64,000 bases of DNA, from contig CAWIKY010000007.1 of NCBI GenBank assembly GCA_963836905.1, positions 310,001 through 374,000 of the forward strand, in the 5' to 3' direction. The notes under the pieces are model-generated. The model saw nothing but the letters and a program-made list of their open reading frames with translations. It was not told the DNA's origin and did not search any database. A program made the position numbers and the translations under genes. This document shows positions 38,451 to 47,720 of the stretch, one piece after another (position 1 is the first letter of the stretch; every line of letters starts with the position of its first letter). The DNA is from CAWIKY01 sp963836905 (GTDB lineage Bacteria > Pseudomonadota > Alphaproteobacteria > Caulobacterales > Hyphomonadaceae).

Positions 38451-38680
38451 CCCCTCAGACCGGTGGGGGGGTAAGAACTCGGTTTGGAAGACCGGGGCTT
38501 CCTAATTCTAACAAGCACTAGCACCCCTCAGACCGGTGGGGGCGGTATACCAAGCCTTTCTAACCCCAACGAGCACCCGTAGGCTCACTCGACAGAGGGC
38601 CTGGTCAGGCGTGACCCGGTCAGGCGTGACCCGGTCAGGCGTGACCCGGTCTGGAAGACCCAGCCCAGAAGACCCTACGC
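38451..38680 (+). repeat. REP-like array right of the RAYT gene
   Basis: The array contains two identical CCCCTCAGACCGGTGGGG palindromic blocks (38451-38468, 38524-38541). A GTAG-headed unit follows (GTAG 38579, AGGC/GCCT stem), and then three tandem 15-mers GGTCAGGCGTGACCC (38603-38647). An inverted GTAGGGTC (complement of 38671-38678) closes it. Opposed GTAG heads at the ends resemble bacterial interspersed mosaic elements mobilised by RAYTs. Confidence 0.7.
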
Positions 38681-38706
38681 GATGCGAAGACACCAATCCT
38701 CATTTC

Positions 38707-39231
38707 TTACTGATACTTCCGCTGCAGAATCTCGCTCAGGATAATTGCTTTCTTAGCGCTGTCGGAGTGGCGTAGCGAACGGGCTATGGAAGCGCCCCAC
38801 GACTTCTTTACCCGGCGAACGTCATCGTGGCGCAGGGGCTTGATGCGCTTGCCGTCGTCCTCCAGCGATATCTTATCGGCCAGCTTCTTCGGAACCGGGT
38901 CTACCAACTGGGGTGGGGGGGGAGCGCCGATCTCTTCCTTCTTCTCCTGCAAGTAGGGCGGCAACTCGTAGTCGTCTTCGTACTCCTCCTCGGGTTCCGT
39001 CTGCCCGGTCATCTCGCGCAGGATGTCGCGGAAGGTAAGTTCCTTAGCAGGTCGTGGACGCGGGGGGCGGGCCGTCACGGGGGGATCATCGGACCGTGGT
39101 TGCCGAAAGTCGCGCTGCGTGTCTTGTTCCGGCGCGCGCGTCACGGCTTTCTTCTTGCGGTTCAGAAACTGCGACAGCAGCGAAAAGGCGGCAAAAGCCA
39201 GAAAGATGAGTACCTCAATATACTTTTCCAT
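38707..39231 (-). CDS. Membrane-anchored proline-rich protein of unknown function
   Basis: This protein of about 174 residues starts MEKYIEVLIFLAFAAFSLLSQFLNRKKK. One N-terminal helix is followed by a positive stop and a long Pro/Arg/Asp-rich disordered region. A basic helical C-terminus ends SDSAKKAIILSEILQRKY. The start at 39231 is preferred over 39267 because it places the helix at the N-terminus. No family is assigned. Its end lies just right of the REP array. Confidence 0.7.
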   Translation of the reverse strand: MEKYIEVLIFLAFAAFSLLSQFLNRKKKAVTRAPEQDTQRDFRQPRSDDPPVTARPPRPRPAKELTFRDILREMTGQTEPEEEYEDDYELPPYLQEKKEEIGAPPPPQLVDPVPKKLADKISLEDDGKRIKPLRHDDVRRVKKSWGASIARSLRHSDSAKKAIILSEILQRKYQ

Positions 39232-39483
39232 AAACAGAACCTCAGTTGAAGAAAGCTTGGCAGACAAAACCGTTTAGTCGACGAATCGTTGATCGGTAGT
39301 CTCTTCATAAAGATAAGGATTAATCGGCGTGCTTGGTTCAGTGGCCGCCAAAATGTTCATTCCGTCAAACTATCCTTCCTTTCTGCTATAATTCGGCTAT
39401 ATTCGCCCCTGAAACGCACGCGCAGAGAGAAACCATTTGTCTATTGTTTGATACCTCCTCTCTGCCGGAACCGGAAAAGCCGT

Positions 39484-42400
39484 ATGCAATTAACCACCCT
39501 CGAACTAAAAGGATTCAAGAGTTTTGGCGATAAAGTTACCATCCATTTTGACCGCGGCATCACCGGCATCGTCGGGCCCAACGGCTGCGGCAAGTCCAAC
39601 GTCATCGAACGCCATCCGCTGGGTGCTGGGCGAGCAGAAAACCCGCGCCCTGCGCTCCGATAAAATGGAGAACATTATCTTCAACGGCACCAAGAAGCGC
39701 AAGCCCACCCAACTGGCCGAAGTTTCGCTCACCTTCAACAACACCCGCAACCTGCTGCCCACCGAATACACCCAGGTAACCGTCACCCGCCGCTACTATC
39801 GGTCGGGTGACAGCGAGTACCAGCTTAACGGAGTGACCTGTCGGCTCAAGGATATCACCAACCTGTTCATGGACACGGGCATCGCCTCGAACAGCTACGC
39901 CATCATCGAGCTCAAGATGGTGGACGACCTGCTCAACGACAAGGACAACTCGCGCCGCCACCTGTTTGAAGAAGCGGCGGGCATCAGCAAGTTTCGGGTG
40001 CGCAAAAAGAGACGTTGCGCAAGCTCGAGGGCACCGACGCCGACCTCGACCGCGTGGACGACCTGCTCTTCGAGATCAACAAGAACCTGAAGTCGCTTGA
40101 GAAGCAGGCCCGGCAGGCTGAGAAGTACTACCGCACCAAAGAGGTGTACAAAGACGTGAGCGTGCGCCTGGCCAAAACCCGGGTGCAGACCCAGCGAGAA
40201 GCGCTCGACCGCATCCAAACGCAGCTAAACCAAGAGAACGACCGCAAAACGAGTCTGACGCGGCAGCTGGCCGAAGGGGAAGCACAACTGGAGCAGGGCA
40301 AAACGGAGAGTGTGCAGCGCGAAAAGCGGCTGGCATCGCGGCAGCGCACGCTCAACGAGCACGTGGAGCGCGTGCGCACCTACGAAAGCCAGAAGCAGGT
40401 GAAGAATGAGCGGCTGCGCCTACTGCAGGAGCAAAACCAGCGCCTGACCGAGCAGCGGCAGGATGACCGCCGGGCGGTGGATCAGCTCTTGCACCGGCTG
40501 GACGATCTGCAACGGCAGAAGGCGGTGGTGCAGGAGCAACTGGAAACCAGCGGCCAGCGCGTAGCGAACTGGAGGAAGAGTACCAAACGTACCAAGCGCG
40601 GGCGCAAAGCCTGAAGGGAGACGCCGCCGAGGCCAGCCAGACGTTCCGGCAGCAGCAGGACGTGGTGTATAAGCTTCGCCAGGAGCACGAGGTGAATCAG
40701 GTGCAACTGAACACCGCCCGGCAGGCGTCCGAAAAGAGCGCCGCCGATGCCGACGCCCAGCAGGCCGACCTGAGCAAGTTCGATACCCAAGCCGCCGCCC
40801 TGGCCGAGCAGTTGGAACAACGACAAACCGACCTGCGCACCGCTGAGCAGGGGAAGGAAGCGTGGCAGCAGCAGGTAGACCACCTGGCGGAAGCCATTGA
40901 AATTACCAAAGAGGCGCTGACGAAGCTCAACCGCACCCAGGATGCTACCCAGAACGAGTACAACCTCACCCAATCGCTGGTCGACAACCTGGAGGGCTTC
41001 CCCGAGGCCATCAAGTTCCTAAAAAAGAACGACCGGTGGGCTAAGAAAGCCCCGCTGCTATCGGACGTGGTTACCTGCCCGGCAGCCTACCGGGTGAGCG
41101 TAGAGAACTTCCTGAGTCCGTACATGAACTACTACGTGGTGGACACCGCCGCCGAAGCCTGGGAGGCAATCAATCTGCTCAGCGAGGCCGCCCGGGGCAA
41201 AGCCCACTTCTTCGTGCTGGATCAACTGGCCGACTTCACGTCCACTCCCGTGGAAACAATAGACCACGCGGTGGCCGCGGTGACCGTGGCCGAATGCGAT
41301 TCGCACTACGCCCGGTTGGTTGCCTACCTGCTCAACAACGCCTACCTCACCGATGCGGAGTTTGTGCTGCCGGAGCAGAACGCGCGTACCTTTATCACCC
41401 AGAACGGGCGGGTGATTCAGCGACCGCGCAGCTTGTCGGGCGGATCGGTAGGAGCGTTTGAGGGCAAGCGCATCGGACGGGCCAAGAACCTGAAGCAGCT
41501 TCAGCAAACCCTCCGGGAACGGAAGACCGACATCGAGGCACACGAAGCGCGCCTGGCCGAGCAGCAGCAGCAACTGCGCACCCTGCGACAGCGCTCACTG
41601 ACGAATACGATCACCGAACTGCAACGAGAGATTAACCGCCTCAACCAAGAGTACGTGACCTACCGCTCGCGTAAGGAGCAATTGGCTGAGGTGCTCAGTG
41701 GCAATGACCGCAAGCGCGAAGATGCGCTGGAACTGATGCAGGAGCTGGAGGAAGCGTGTATGGCCCTCGCTCCCCGCGTGGCGGAGGAAGAACGGTTGCT
41801 GCGGGAGGCTGAGCAGAACTCCCACCAGCTTAACGCGAACCTAGCGTCGGAGAGTGAGCGGTTCAGTGAGAAGTCGGCCACCTACAACCAGGCGAAGATT
41901 AGTTTCTTCCAACTGGAAAACCAGCGGGCGAGCATGGATCAGGAGATCGACTATAAGGAAGAAGCGCAGCAGACGATCACGGAGCGCCTGGACACCGGCG
42001 AACGGGAACTGCAGGAGGCCGACGAGGCCATTCGTACGCTGCTGGAGAGCAACGAGGTGAGCGAAGACGAACTGCTGGCGCTCTACGAAGAAAAAGAATC
42101 GCTCGAGGCCGGGGTCAACGAGGCGGAGCGGGACTACTACCAGGCGCGGGGCGATATTGACACCCGGGAGAAGGCCTTGCGGGAGTTGCAGCGGCAGCGC
42201 GAGCAGGGCGACACCCTGATCATGGCCGCCCAAACCGAACTCAGCAACACCAAACTTGCACTGAGCAGCGTGAAGGAGCGGCTGTCGGTAGAGTTTGAGG
42301 TGGACCTGGACGATTTGCTCAAGGAAACGCCGGAAGAAGACGAAGAAGCGCCGGACGCCGAGGAGCTGCAAGCGAAGCTGGACAAGGTGCGCGACCAACT

Positions 42401-43016
42401 GCAGCGCATGGGCCCCATCAACCCGATGGCGATGGAAGCCTACGACGAGATCAAGGGGCGGCACGACTTTATTGCCCGGGAGAAAGACGATCTGGTGAGT
42501 GCCAAAGAATCGCTGCTGCTTACCATCAACGAGATTGATACGGTGGCCCGGGAGACCTTCTTAGATGCTTTTGAGCAGATCAAGGAAAACTTCATCCGGG
42601 TGTTCCGCTCGCTGTTTACCGAAGAAGATAAGTGTGAGTTGCGCTTGGTAGAACCGGATAACCCGCTGGATTCGGCCATTGACATCATCGCGCAGCCCAA
42701 GGGGAAGCGTCCGCTCACCATCAACCAGCTGTCGGGAGGCGAGAAGACGCTCACCGCCACTTCGTTGCTGTTCGCCATCTACCTGCTCAAGCCCGCGCCC
42801 TTCTGTATCTTCAATGAGGTGGACGCCCCGCTGGACGATGCCAACATCAACAAGTTCAACAACATCATCCGCGAGTTCTCGGGCGAGTCGCAGTTCATCA
42901 TCGTCACGCACAACAAGCGCACGATGGCCAGTACCGACATCATCTACGGGGTAACGATGGTGGAACAGGGCGTATCGCGGGTGGTGCCGGTGGATTTGCG
43001 AGAGCTGGAGGTGTGA
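39484..43016 (+). CDS. smc: Chromosome segregation ATPase SMC (three single-base frameshifts)
   Basis: Four frames make one SMC of 1,177 residues after three one-base corrections. These are an extra A near 39,609, one A too few near 40,005 and one A too few near 40,565. The Walker A GIVGPNGCGKSN, coiled coils, a hinge region (about 41,000-41,500), the signature LSGGEKTLTATSLLF and the Walker B FCIFNEVDAPLDDAN are present. SMC with ScpAB organises and segregates the chromosome. Walker B reads N where D is expected, a GAT-to-AAT difference. The 3' end is duplicated at 43965. Confidence 0.95.
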
Positions 43017-43340
43017 GGGGTTGGCTACTGGCTACTGGCGGCCGCCGCGCGGATGAATTGCGGGGGTGGCTAGATGCTGGATAGGCGATATTGGATCACT
43101 CGTGTGGTGGTTGCATAGTGGATGATTACAGAACGTCTACTGAGTTTCTCTAACCGGCCTCATTTTGTGACGATGACAGTGACCGTAAAAATGGTAGAAA
43201 TAGTTTGTGAGCGTTTGATAAATCAGCTCATTTTACCTAAGTTCGGATACACACTTTAACATCTCTCTAAACTTTATAGTGTCCTAGTAAAACGAACTTG
43301 TGTTGCTCAACAAGTAGCCAGGCCAATAAAAATAACATTC
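43017..43340. other. Spacer between smc and the toxin-antitoxin pair
   Basis: About 320 bases without a gene. The first 85 bases (to about 43,102) resemble the flank behind the second smc end copy (GGCTAG.ATGCTGGAT ... ACTCG). They therefore belong to the duplicated unit. The AT-rich remainder presumably carries the toxin-antitoxin promoter. Confidence 0.5.
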
Positions 43341-43556
43341 ATGAACGAGACTAAACAACCAGAGCAAATTCCGCCAATGCGCCGAGGGAGCAATTCTTAC
43401 AAACCCGAGGATATTCGCCGTTGGGGGTTACAACGCTTCATGGCGGAAGTGGCACCGAAAGAACCGTTTGTAGTCCCTGATTTGGGATTCACCGACGAAG
43501 AGAATCTTCGTATGGACGAATTACTTCGTGAGGAGCAGGAAAATAAGGAAGATTGA
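43341..43556 (+). CDS. Antitoxin of a PIN-type toxin-antitoxin pair
   Basis: This 71-residue polar protein (MNETKQPEQIPPMRRGSNSYKPEDIRRWGLQRFM ... PDLGFTDEENLRMDELLREEQENKED) lies one base upstream of a PIN gene. The Arg-rich N-terminal half could bind operator DNA and the acidic helical C-terminus could neutralise the toxin. The assignment is by gene arrangement. I do not recognise a named antitoxin family. Confidence 0.7.
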   Translation: MNETKQPEQIPPMRRGSNSYKPEDIRRWGLQRFMAEVAPKEPFVVPDLGFTDEENLRMDELLREEQENKED

Positions 43557-43557
43557 A

Positions 43558-43956
43558 ATGGTCTTTGATACCAACCTGATTATTCACCACATTCGCCGTC
43601 AGCAACACTTGCCCAGCCAGGTCATTTTACCGATAGTGGTGGTGGGTGAACTGAAAGCGTTTGCTCTGAAGTCTGATTGGGGTTATCAGAAAGTTACGTT
43701 CTTGCAGTCGCTCATTGATTACTATCCATTGATGGAGGTTTCTTTGGAATTATCCGGCCTATACGCTGAAATAGACGCTTAAAGCCAAGGAAAGTTGAGT
43801 AACCGACCACTTCCTGATAGGCTGTCTTCGCGAAACATGGGAAAGAATGACCTATGGATTGCCGCCACTGCTTTGTATTTTGACTTTCCGCTGCACACGA
43901 CCGACCATGATTTCGATCATTTGCCAACGTATGGTTTACGTTTAGTCAAGTATTAG
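43558..43956 (+). pseudogene. PIN-domain toxin with a premature stop
   Basis: The ATG at 43558 gives MVFDTNLIIHHIRRQQHLPSQVILPIVVVGELKAF. It continues to LYAEIDA, where TAA (43780-43782) interrupts. The same frame then reads SQGKLSNRPLPDRLSSRNMGKNDLWIAATALYFDFPLHTTDHDFDHLPTYGLRLVKY. The four acidic PIN positions (FDTN, GELK, KNDLWIAA, TTDHDFD) are all present across the two parts. One substitution (TAT or TAC to TAA) explains the break. Full length would be 132 residues. Confidence 0.85.
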
Positions 43957-43964
43957 GCATCTTC

Positions 43965-44090
43965 TCGCAGTTCATCATCGTCACGCACAACAAGCGCACC
44001 ATGGCCAGCACCGACATCATCTACGGGGTGACGATGGTGGAGCAGGGCGTGTCGCGCGTGGTGCCGGTGGACTTGCGGGAGTTGGAGGTC
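43965..44090 (+). pseudogene. Second, partial copy of the smc 3' end
   Basis: These 126 bases encode SQFIIVTHNKRTMASTDIIY onward to DLRELEV, identical in protein to the true smc end (42888-43013). They differ at nine codons, all synonymous (for example acg/acc, agt/agc, gta/gtg). There is no start or ATPase head. Downstream homology continues imperfectly to about 44,152. It is a fragment that flanks the toxin-antitoxin insert. Confidence 0.92.
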
Positions 44091-44179
44091 GTAAGAAGCT
44101 GGATGATAGATAATCTGCTGCATGGCTAGGATGCTGGATGTTGGCGACTCGTAAACGGTAATATATAATCACCCTCACT

Positions 44180-44296
44180 GGACTACGCGTCCCGGACTAC
44201 GCGTCCCGGACTACGCGTCCCGGACTACGCGTCCCGGACTACGCGTCCCGGACTACGCGTCCCGGACTACGCGTCCCGGACTACGCGTCCCGGACT
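44180..44296. repeat. Tandem array of a 14-bp unit, eight copies plus a partial
   Basis: GGACTACGCGTCCC is repeated exactly eight times from 44180 to 44291 and then starts a ninth (GGACT). Each unit contains the palindrome ACGCGT and forms GTCC.GGAC across unit borders. A single related copy (CTACGCGCCCCGGA) lies near 46,425. It is not CRISPR, because there are no spacers. The surrounding 44,091-44,461 has no gene. Confidence 0.95.
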
Positions 44297-44461
44297 TAGT
44301 AAAGCCGTATCTCATTCCGATATTTCACCTTTAAGGACCTATACTGAGCGGAACGCGCTTATGGCGCAGGACTCAAGCGTGCGGATTGCCTATAAAAAAT
44401 AAGCGTCCACGCGTGTAACAATCCGCCGAGCGATGCATCTAAGGGACAAAAACAAACGACT

Positions 44462-45305
44462 ATGAAAAAGCTGTTTTTTACCCTTACATTCCTAAGCTGC
44501 ATCACTGCCCTGCGTGCGCAACCGTCCGCGATCCACGTTGAGCAGCACGGTACCGGTGACTCGCTGATGTTTCTACCTGGCTTCGCCACCCCCGCTTCGG
44601 TGTGGGACGAAACCATTCAAAATATCCGAGGGAGAGCACACCTACTACCAAGTTTCGTACGCGGGCTTCAACGGATTGGCTCCGGTAGATACTCCCTGGT
44701 ACGAGAACGTCCGGGAAGCCTTGTTCGCCTACGTAGTAGCGCAGGACCTAAACAACCTTACGTTGATTGGGCACAGCATGGGCGGCAACCTGGCCACCGA
44801 AGTGGCTGCCGCGATGCCCGAACGCGTGCGGCAACTCATCATCGTCAACGCCATTCCCTGCATGCGCGCGCTAATGATGCCGGGCGTTGATGCCAAGTAC
44901 ATCCGCTACGACAGTCCGCAGGTGGTGCGGATGCTGCGGATGAGCGAGGACTCGCTGCGGCAGACGGTGGTGATGACCGCCCAGAACATGACCATGCAGC
45001 CCGAGCGAGTGGACACGCTGGTGCGCTGGATGATGCAGGCCGACCGAGAAACCTACGTATACGGTTACACTGATCTGCTCAAAATGGACCTACGCCCTCA
45101 GCTAGATCAAATCACCGCCGAAACGCTCATCCTGGGGGCATCCTCTCCCGACGAAAAGGTCGTTCGGGAGAACTACGCCAAGCAGTACGCCAACTTAGCG
45201 AACAAAAGCATCCGAATTGCTCCCGATAGTCGCCATTTTATTATGTTCAACCAGCCGAAATGGTTATACGAGCAGATTAATGCTGCCCTGGCTGATGAAA
45301 AGTAA
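44462..45305 (+). CDS. Secreted alpha/beta hydrolase (one frameshift)
   Basis: Signal peptide KLFFTLTFLSCITALRAQ is followed by SLMFLPGFATPASVWDETI. The frame breaks near 44,625 and resumes HTYYQVSYAGFNGLAPVDTPW. The nucleophile elbow is LIGHSMGGNLATEVAAAMPE, an acid region is LILGASSPDE, and the catalytic histidine lies in DSRHFIMFNQP. Length would be about 280 residues. Its stop overlaps the start of the ECF sigma factor by 11 bp, an unusual coupling. Confidence 0.88.
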
Positions 45306-45795
45306 CGACCAAGAAAAAGCGTTTGAAGAGCTCTACCAGACCTACCACGATATGGTGTTTCACCTGTGTCTGGGGTTTATGAAGGGCGATGCCGACGCAG
45401 CGCACGACTTATCGCAGGAGGTATTTATCCATTGCTGGCAGGCAATGGATAAGTTTCGGGGGCAGGCTTCGCCCAAGACCTGGGTGTACCGGATCACGGT
45501 GAATACCTGCTTGCAGTACCTGCGCGGCCAGCGAAAGCACCAGCGTACGCCACTCTCTGACCACGCGCAACTAGTCGCACCGCCTCCGGCCGCAGCAAAT
45601 CCGTACCAAGACCTGTATCAAGCCATCGGGCAATTGGGCGAAGTGGATCGGCTGGTGATTATGCTGGTGCTGGACGAACTGAGCTACCAAGAAATTGCCC
45701 AAATCACCGGACTGGCCGCCGGTGCGCTGCGGGTGAGAATTCACCGCATCAAAAAATCCCTTAAAAAACTACTTGATCATGAACGAACCCAATGA
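45295..45795 (+). CDS. ECF-type RNA polymerase sigma factor
   Basis: This 166-residue protein starts MKSNDQEKAFEELYQTYHDMVFHLCLGFM. Region 2 is DAAHDLSQEVFIHCWQAMDKFRG and TWVYRITVNTCLQYLR. Region 4 is IGQLGEVDRLVIMLVLDELSYQEIAQITGLAAGALRVRIHRIKKSL. It is followed by, and overlaps, a membrane protein that may be its anti-sigma factor. The coupled hydrolase upstream could be part of the same response. Confidence 0.92.
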   Translation: MKSNDQEKAFEELYQTYHDMVFHLCLGFMKGDADAAHDLSQEVFIHCWQAMDKFRGQASPKTWVYRITVNTCLQYLRGQRKHQRTPLSDHAQLVAPPPAAANPYQDLYQAIGQLGEVDRLVIMLVLDELSYQEIAQITGLAAGALRVRIHRIKKSLKKLLDHERTQ

Positions 45796-46375
45796 TGAAC
45801 TTCACCAGCTGTGGCAGGGAGCCAAGAAAACCGCTCGCCCGGCAACCTCCGACCCTGAGGCGCTTATTGTTCGAGCAAAAGCGCAGCAGCAGCACACGCG
45901 CAACTTCCACTGGGGCAACATCGCGGTGTTGCTGGGGGTGGTGGTTGGCTTGATCGCCTTCTTTCGCTACGTTGCCCCGCTGCAAACCACCCTTAGCCAC
46001 GGGGGGATCGGATTGATGATTGGTGGACTGCTGCTTCGCATTCTCATTGAAGGGTACAGCCTGATTCGGTCCTCGCGCGTAGACCTGAGTGCCGATGCGC
46101 AGCAGGCAACCCACGAGGCGCTGACCTTTCTTCGGTTTCGGAAGACGATCCACGGGTGGGTCACCGTTGCCATTGTGCTACTGTATAGCCTTGGCTTTTA
46201 CTTATTGACCCCCGAGTTCAACCAGTACTTTTCGTTGCCCTGGATGATCCTGATCGACGGTTCTTACTTGGTAGGAGCAGTAATTCTTATCGGGCTGATT
46301 CGCCGGGGCATTCGAAAAGAAGTAACTGCCCTGGAAGAACTGGCAGCTATCGGGCGGGAACTGGGTGCTGCCTAA
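45779..46375 (+). CDS. Membrane protein, candidate anti-sigma factor
   Basis: This protein of 198 residues has a short cytoplasmic N-terminus (NEPNDELHQLWQGAKKTARPATSDPE). Four hydrophobic segments follow (IAVLLGVVVGLIAFF, GGIGLMIGGLLLRILI, GWVTVAIVLLYSLGFYLL, WMILIDGSYLVGAVILIGLI). It overlaps the sigma gene by 17 bp. Position and topology suggest a partner that holds the sigma factor at the membrane, but no zinc-type anti-sigma motif is present. Confidence 0.75.
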   Translation: MNEPNDELHQLWQGAKKTARPATSDPEALIVRAKAQQQHTRNFHWGNIAVLLGVVVGLIAFFRYVAPLQTTLSHGGIGLMIGGLLLRILIEGYSLIRSSRVDLSADAQQATHEALTFLRFRKTIHGWVTVAIVLLYSLGFYLLTPEFNQYFSLPWMILIDGSYLVGAVILIGLIRRGIRKEVTALEELAAIGRELGAA

Positions 46376-46939
46376 TGCGAGTAGGACGGTTTGTGGTTCT
46401 TACCCCCAGTCTGGTCTCAGGCTACGCGCCCCGGATTAAGCGAATGCCCGGCACCCGGCGGACTTAAGATCCAATCAGCGGTGCTGTATGCGTCGTAGGG
46501 CCGCTGTGACTAATGGGGAGTTCTACGACTAGTGAGAGTGAAGAACAGAAACGTTGCTCGGCAAAATAGCCGCAAAACTTACCAGGGTAAAAAACGAGTC
46601 GCAACCCCACTTTTGAGCCCCCGTAGGTTTGGCTCAAAAAACTAGCACCCCGCATGAAGCAAATGTGCCCTGAACGGCAGGAAACGGACTTGCTCGGTCA
46701 ACGGTAGATCAGAGTGCGCTACGCGTTGGTGGTCGCTAAGTAGTTCATGGTGACTGATTCTGTCAATTTCTTACGCTGAACAAGTTCGTGGTGAGAAATT
46801 CTCCCGATTTCACGTCATGAACTAGTTTTTGGTGAGAAAACCGAGCCGTTTCCTGGTCAATAACTTCAAATGGATACGCTACCGGAGTTGTTTTGCCTGA
46901 TTTCCGGACATTAGCGCGGTTGATTGCCGGAAACTACGG
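46376..46939. other. Gene-free stretch with degenerate direct repeats
   Basis: I see no credible gene in these 560 bases. Three degenerate copies of AGTTC.TGGTGA(GAAA) occur near 46,741, 46,784 and 46,823 at roughly 40-bp spacing. A single relative of the 14-bp unit lies near 46,425. A short minus-strand frame (46,464-46,655) looks like chance. Confidence 0.45.
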
Positions 46940-47545
46940 CTAATAACCGGTATTCAGCTCGCCGGACAGGCGCACTCCCTGAGCGTAAAACTGCATGTCT
47001 TCGATGGCCTGCTGCGGAATGCCTAAAACCGTGTTGTCGATCAGCAAAGAAAAGCTCATCAGCAGTTGGTCATCCTGATACAGTCCTTGCACCTGCGCGG
47101 GAGTTTTATAGCGCACCCCTCCCAGCTGCACCTCGCTGTCCACCAAAACCGGATCGCTGGTGAACATCTGGCTCAAATCCGTCACTCCCAGGGGGAAGAA
47201 GATGCGGATGATAATCGGGTTAGACCGGTCGATGCGCAGCAGGCGCGCCAAGAATTCGCGCTCTTCCGGGGTGGTCGTGTCCAGCACGGTGCGATCGGCC
47301 AGGTCGGGCTCAATGGTAGGAATGGCCAGGATAAACTGCTGCAGGCGCCGGTCGATGCGGGCCAGCATGTTGGGAAAAGTATAGGTGTAGGGACGCTGCA
47401 CGGTGGTGACTTCCAAGTGCAACGTGTTGTCACCCACGTACGACCTGCCCTGCGGCAAGCGCTCGGTATACTGAAGCGACTGCGACCACCCGAACCGGAC
47501 AGAAAGTACGATCAGCACCAGTGCTATAAAAAATATCCTTTTCAT
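46940..47545 (-). CDS. Secreted protein of unknown function
   Basis: This 201-residue protein has a signal peptide (MKRIFFIALVLIVLSVRFGWSQ). A beta-rich exported domain follows, with TYTFPNMLARIDRRLQQFILA, TTPEEREFLARLLRIDRSNP and GIPQQAIEDMQFYAQGVRL. I recognise no family. GC content is somewhat higher than the flanking spacers. It is a single gene between the sigma operon and the antitoxin-hldD pair. Confidence 0.75.
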   Translation of the reverse strand: MKRIFFIALVLIVLSVRFGWSQSLQYTERLPQGRSYVGDNTLHLEVTTVQRPYTYTFPNMLARIDRRLQQFILAIPTIEPDLADRTVLDTTTPEEREFLARLLRIDRSNPIIIRIFFPLGVTDLSQMFTSDPVLVDSEVQLGGVRYKTPAQVQGLYQDDQLLMSFSLLIDNTVLGIPQQAIEDMQFYAQGVRLSGELNTGY

Positions 47546-47720
47546 CTACCAAAAAACGATTGTGATGCTCAAAAGTTAACGAGTAGGCTGAGAATCGGGT
47601 TTATTCATTCAGCTATTGACTAAGCTAGACGAGTGCGACGCGCAACAATGTTATGCTACGCGCTGACCTTTTCCATCTCAACTACTTGTACCATAATTGC
47701 TTATTGAATAGTTTTGAGCT

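Noticed and set aside
40566..40661. True split of smc into separate polypeptides
   Set aside because: Each break is repaired by one base and the coiled-coil register continues, so separate genes are unlikely.
43965..44140. A second smc gene
   Set aside because: Only the last 42 codons are present, without start, Walker A or coiled coil.
44180..44296. CRISPR array
   Set aside because: The 14-bp units are directly adjacent with no spacers and no cas genes are present.
46464..46655. 63-residue minus-strand frame
   Set aside because: It is short, featureless and in a repeat-bearing spacer.
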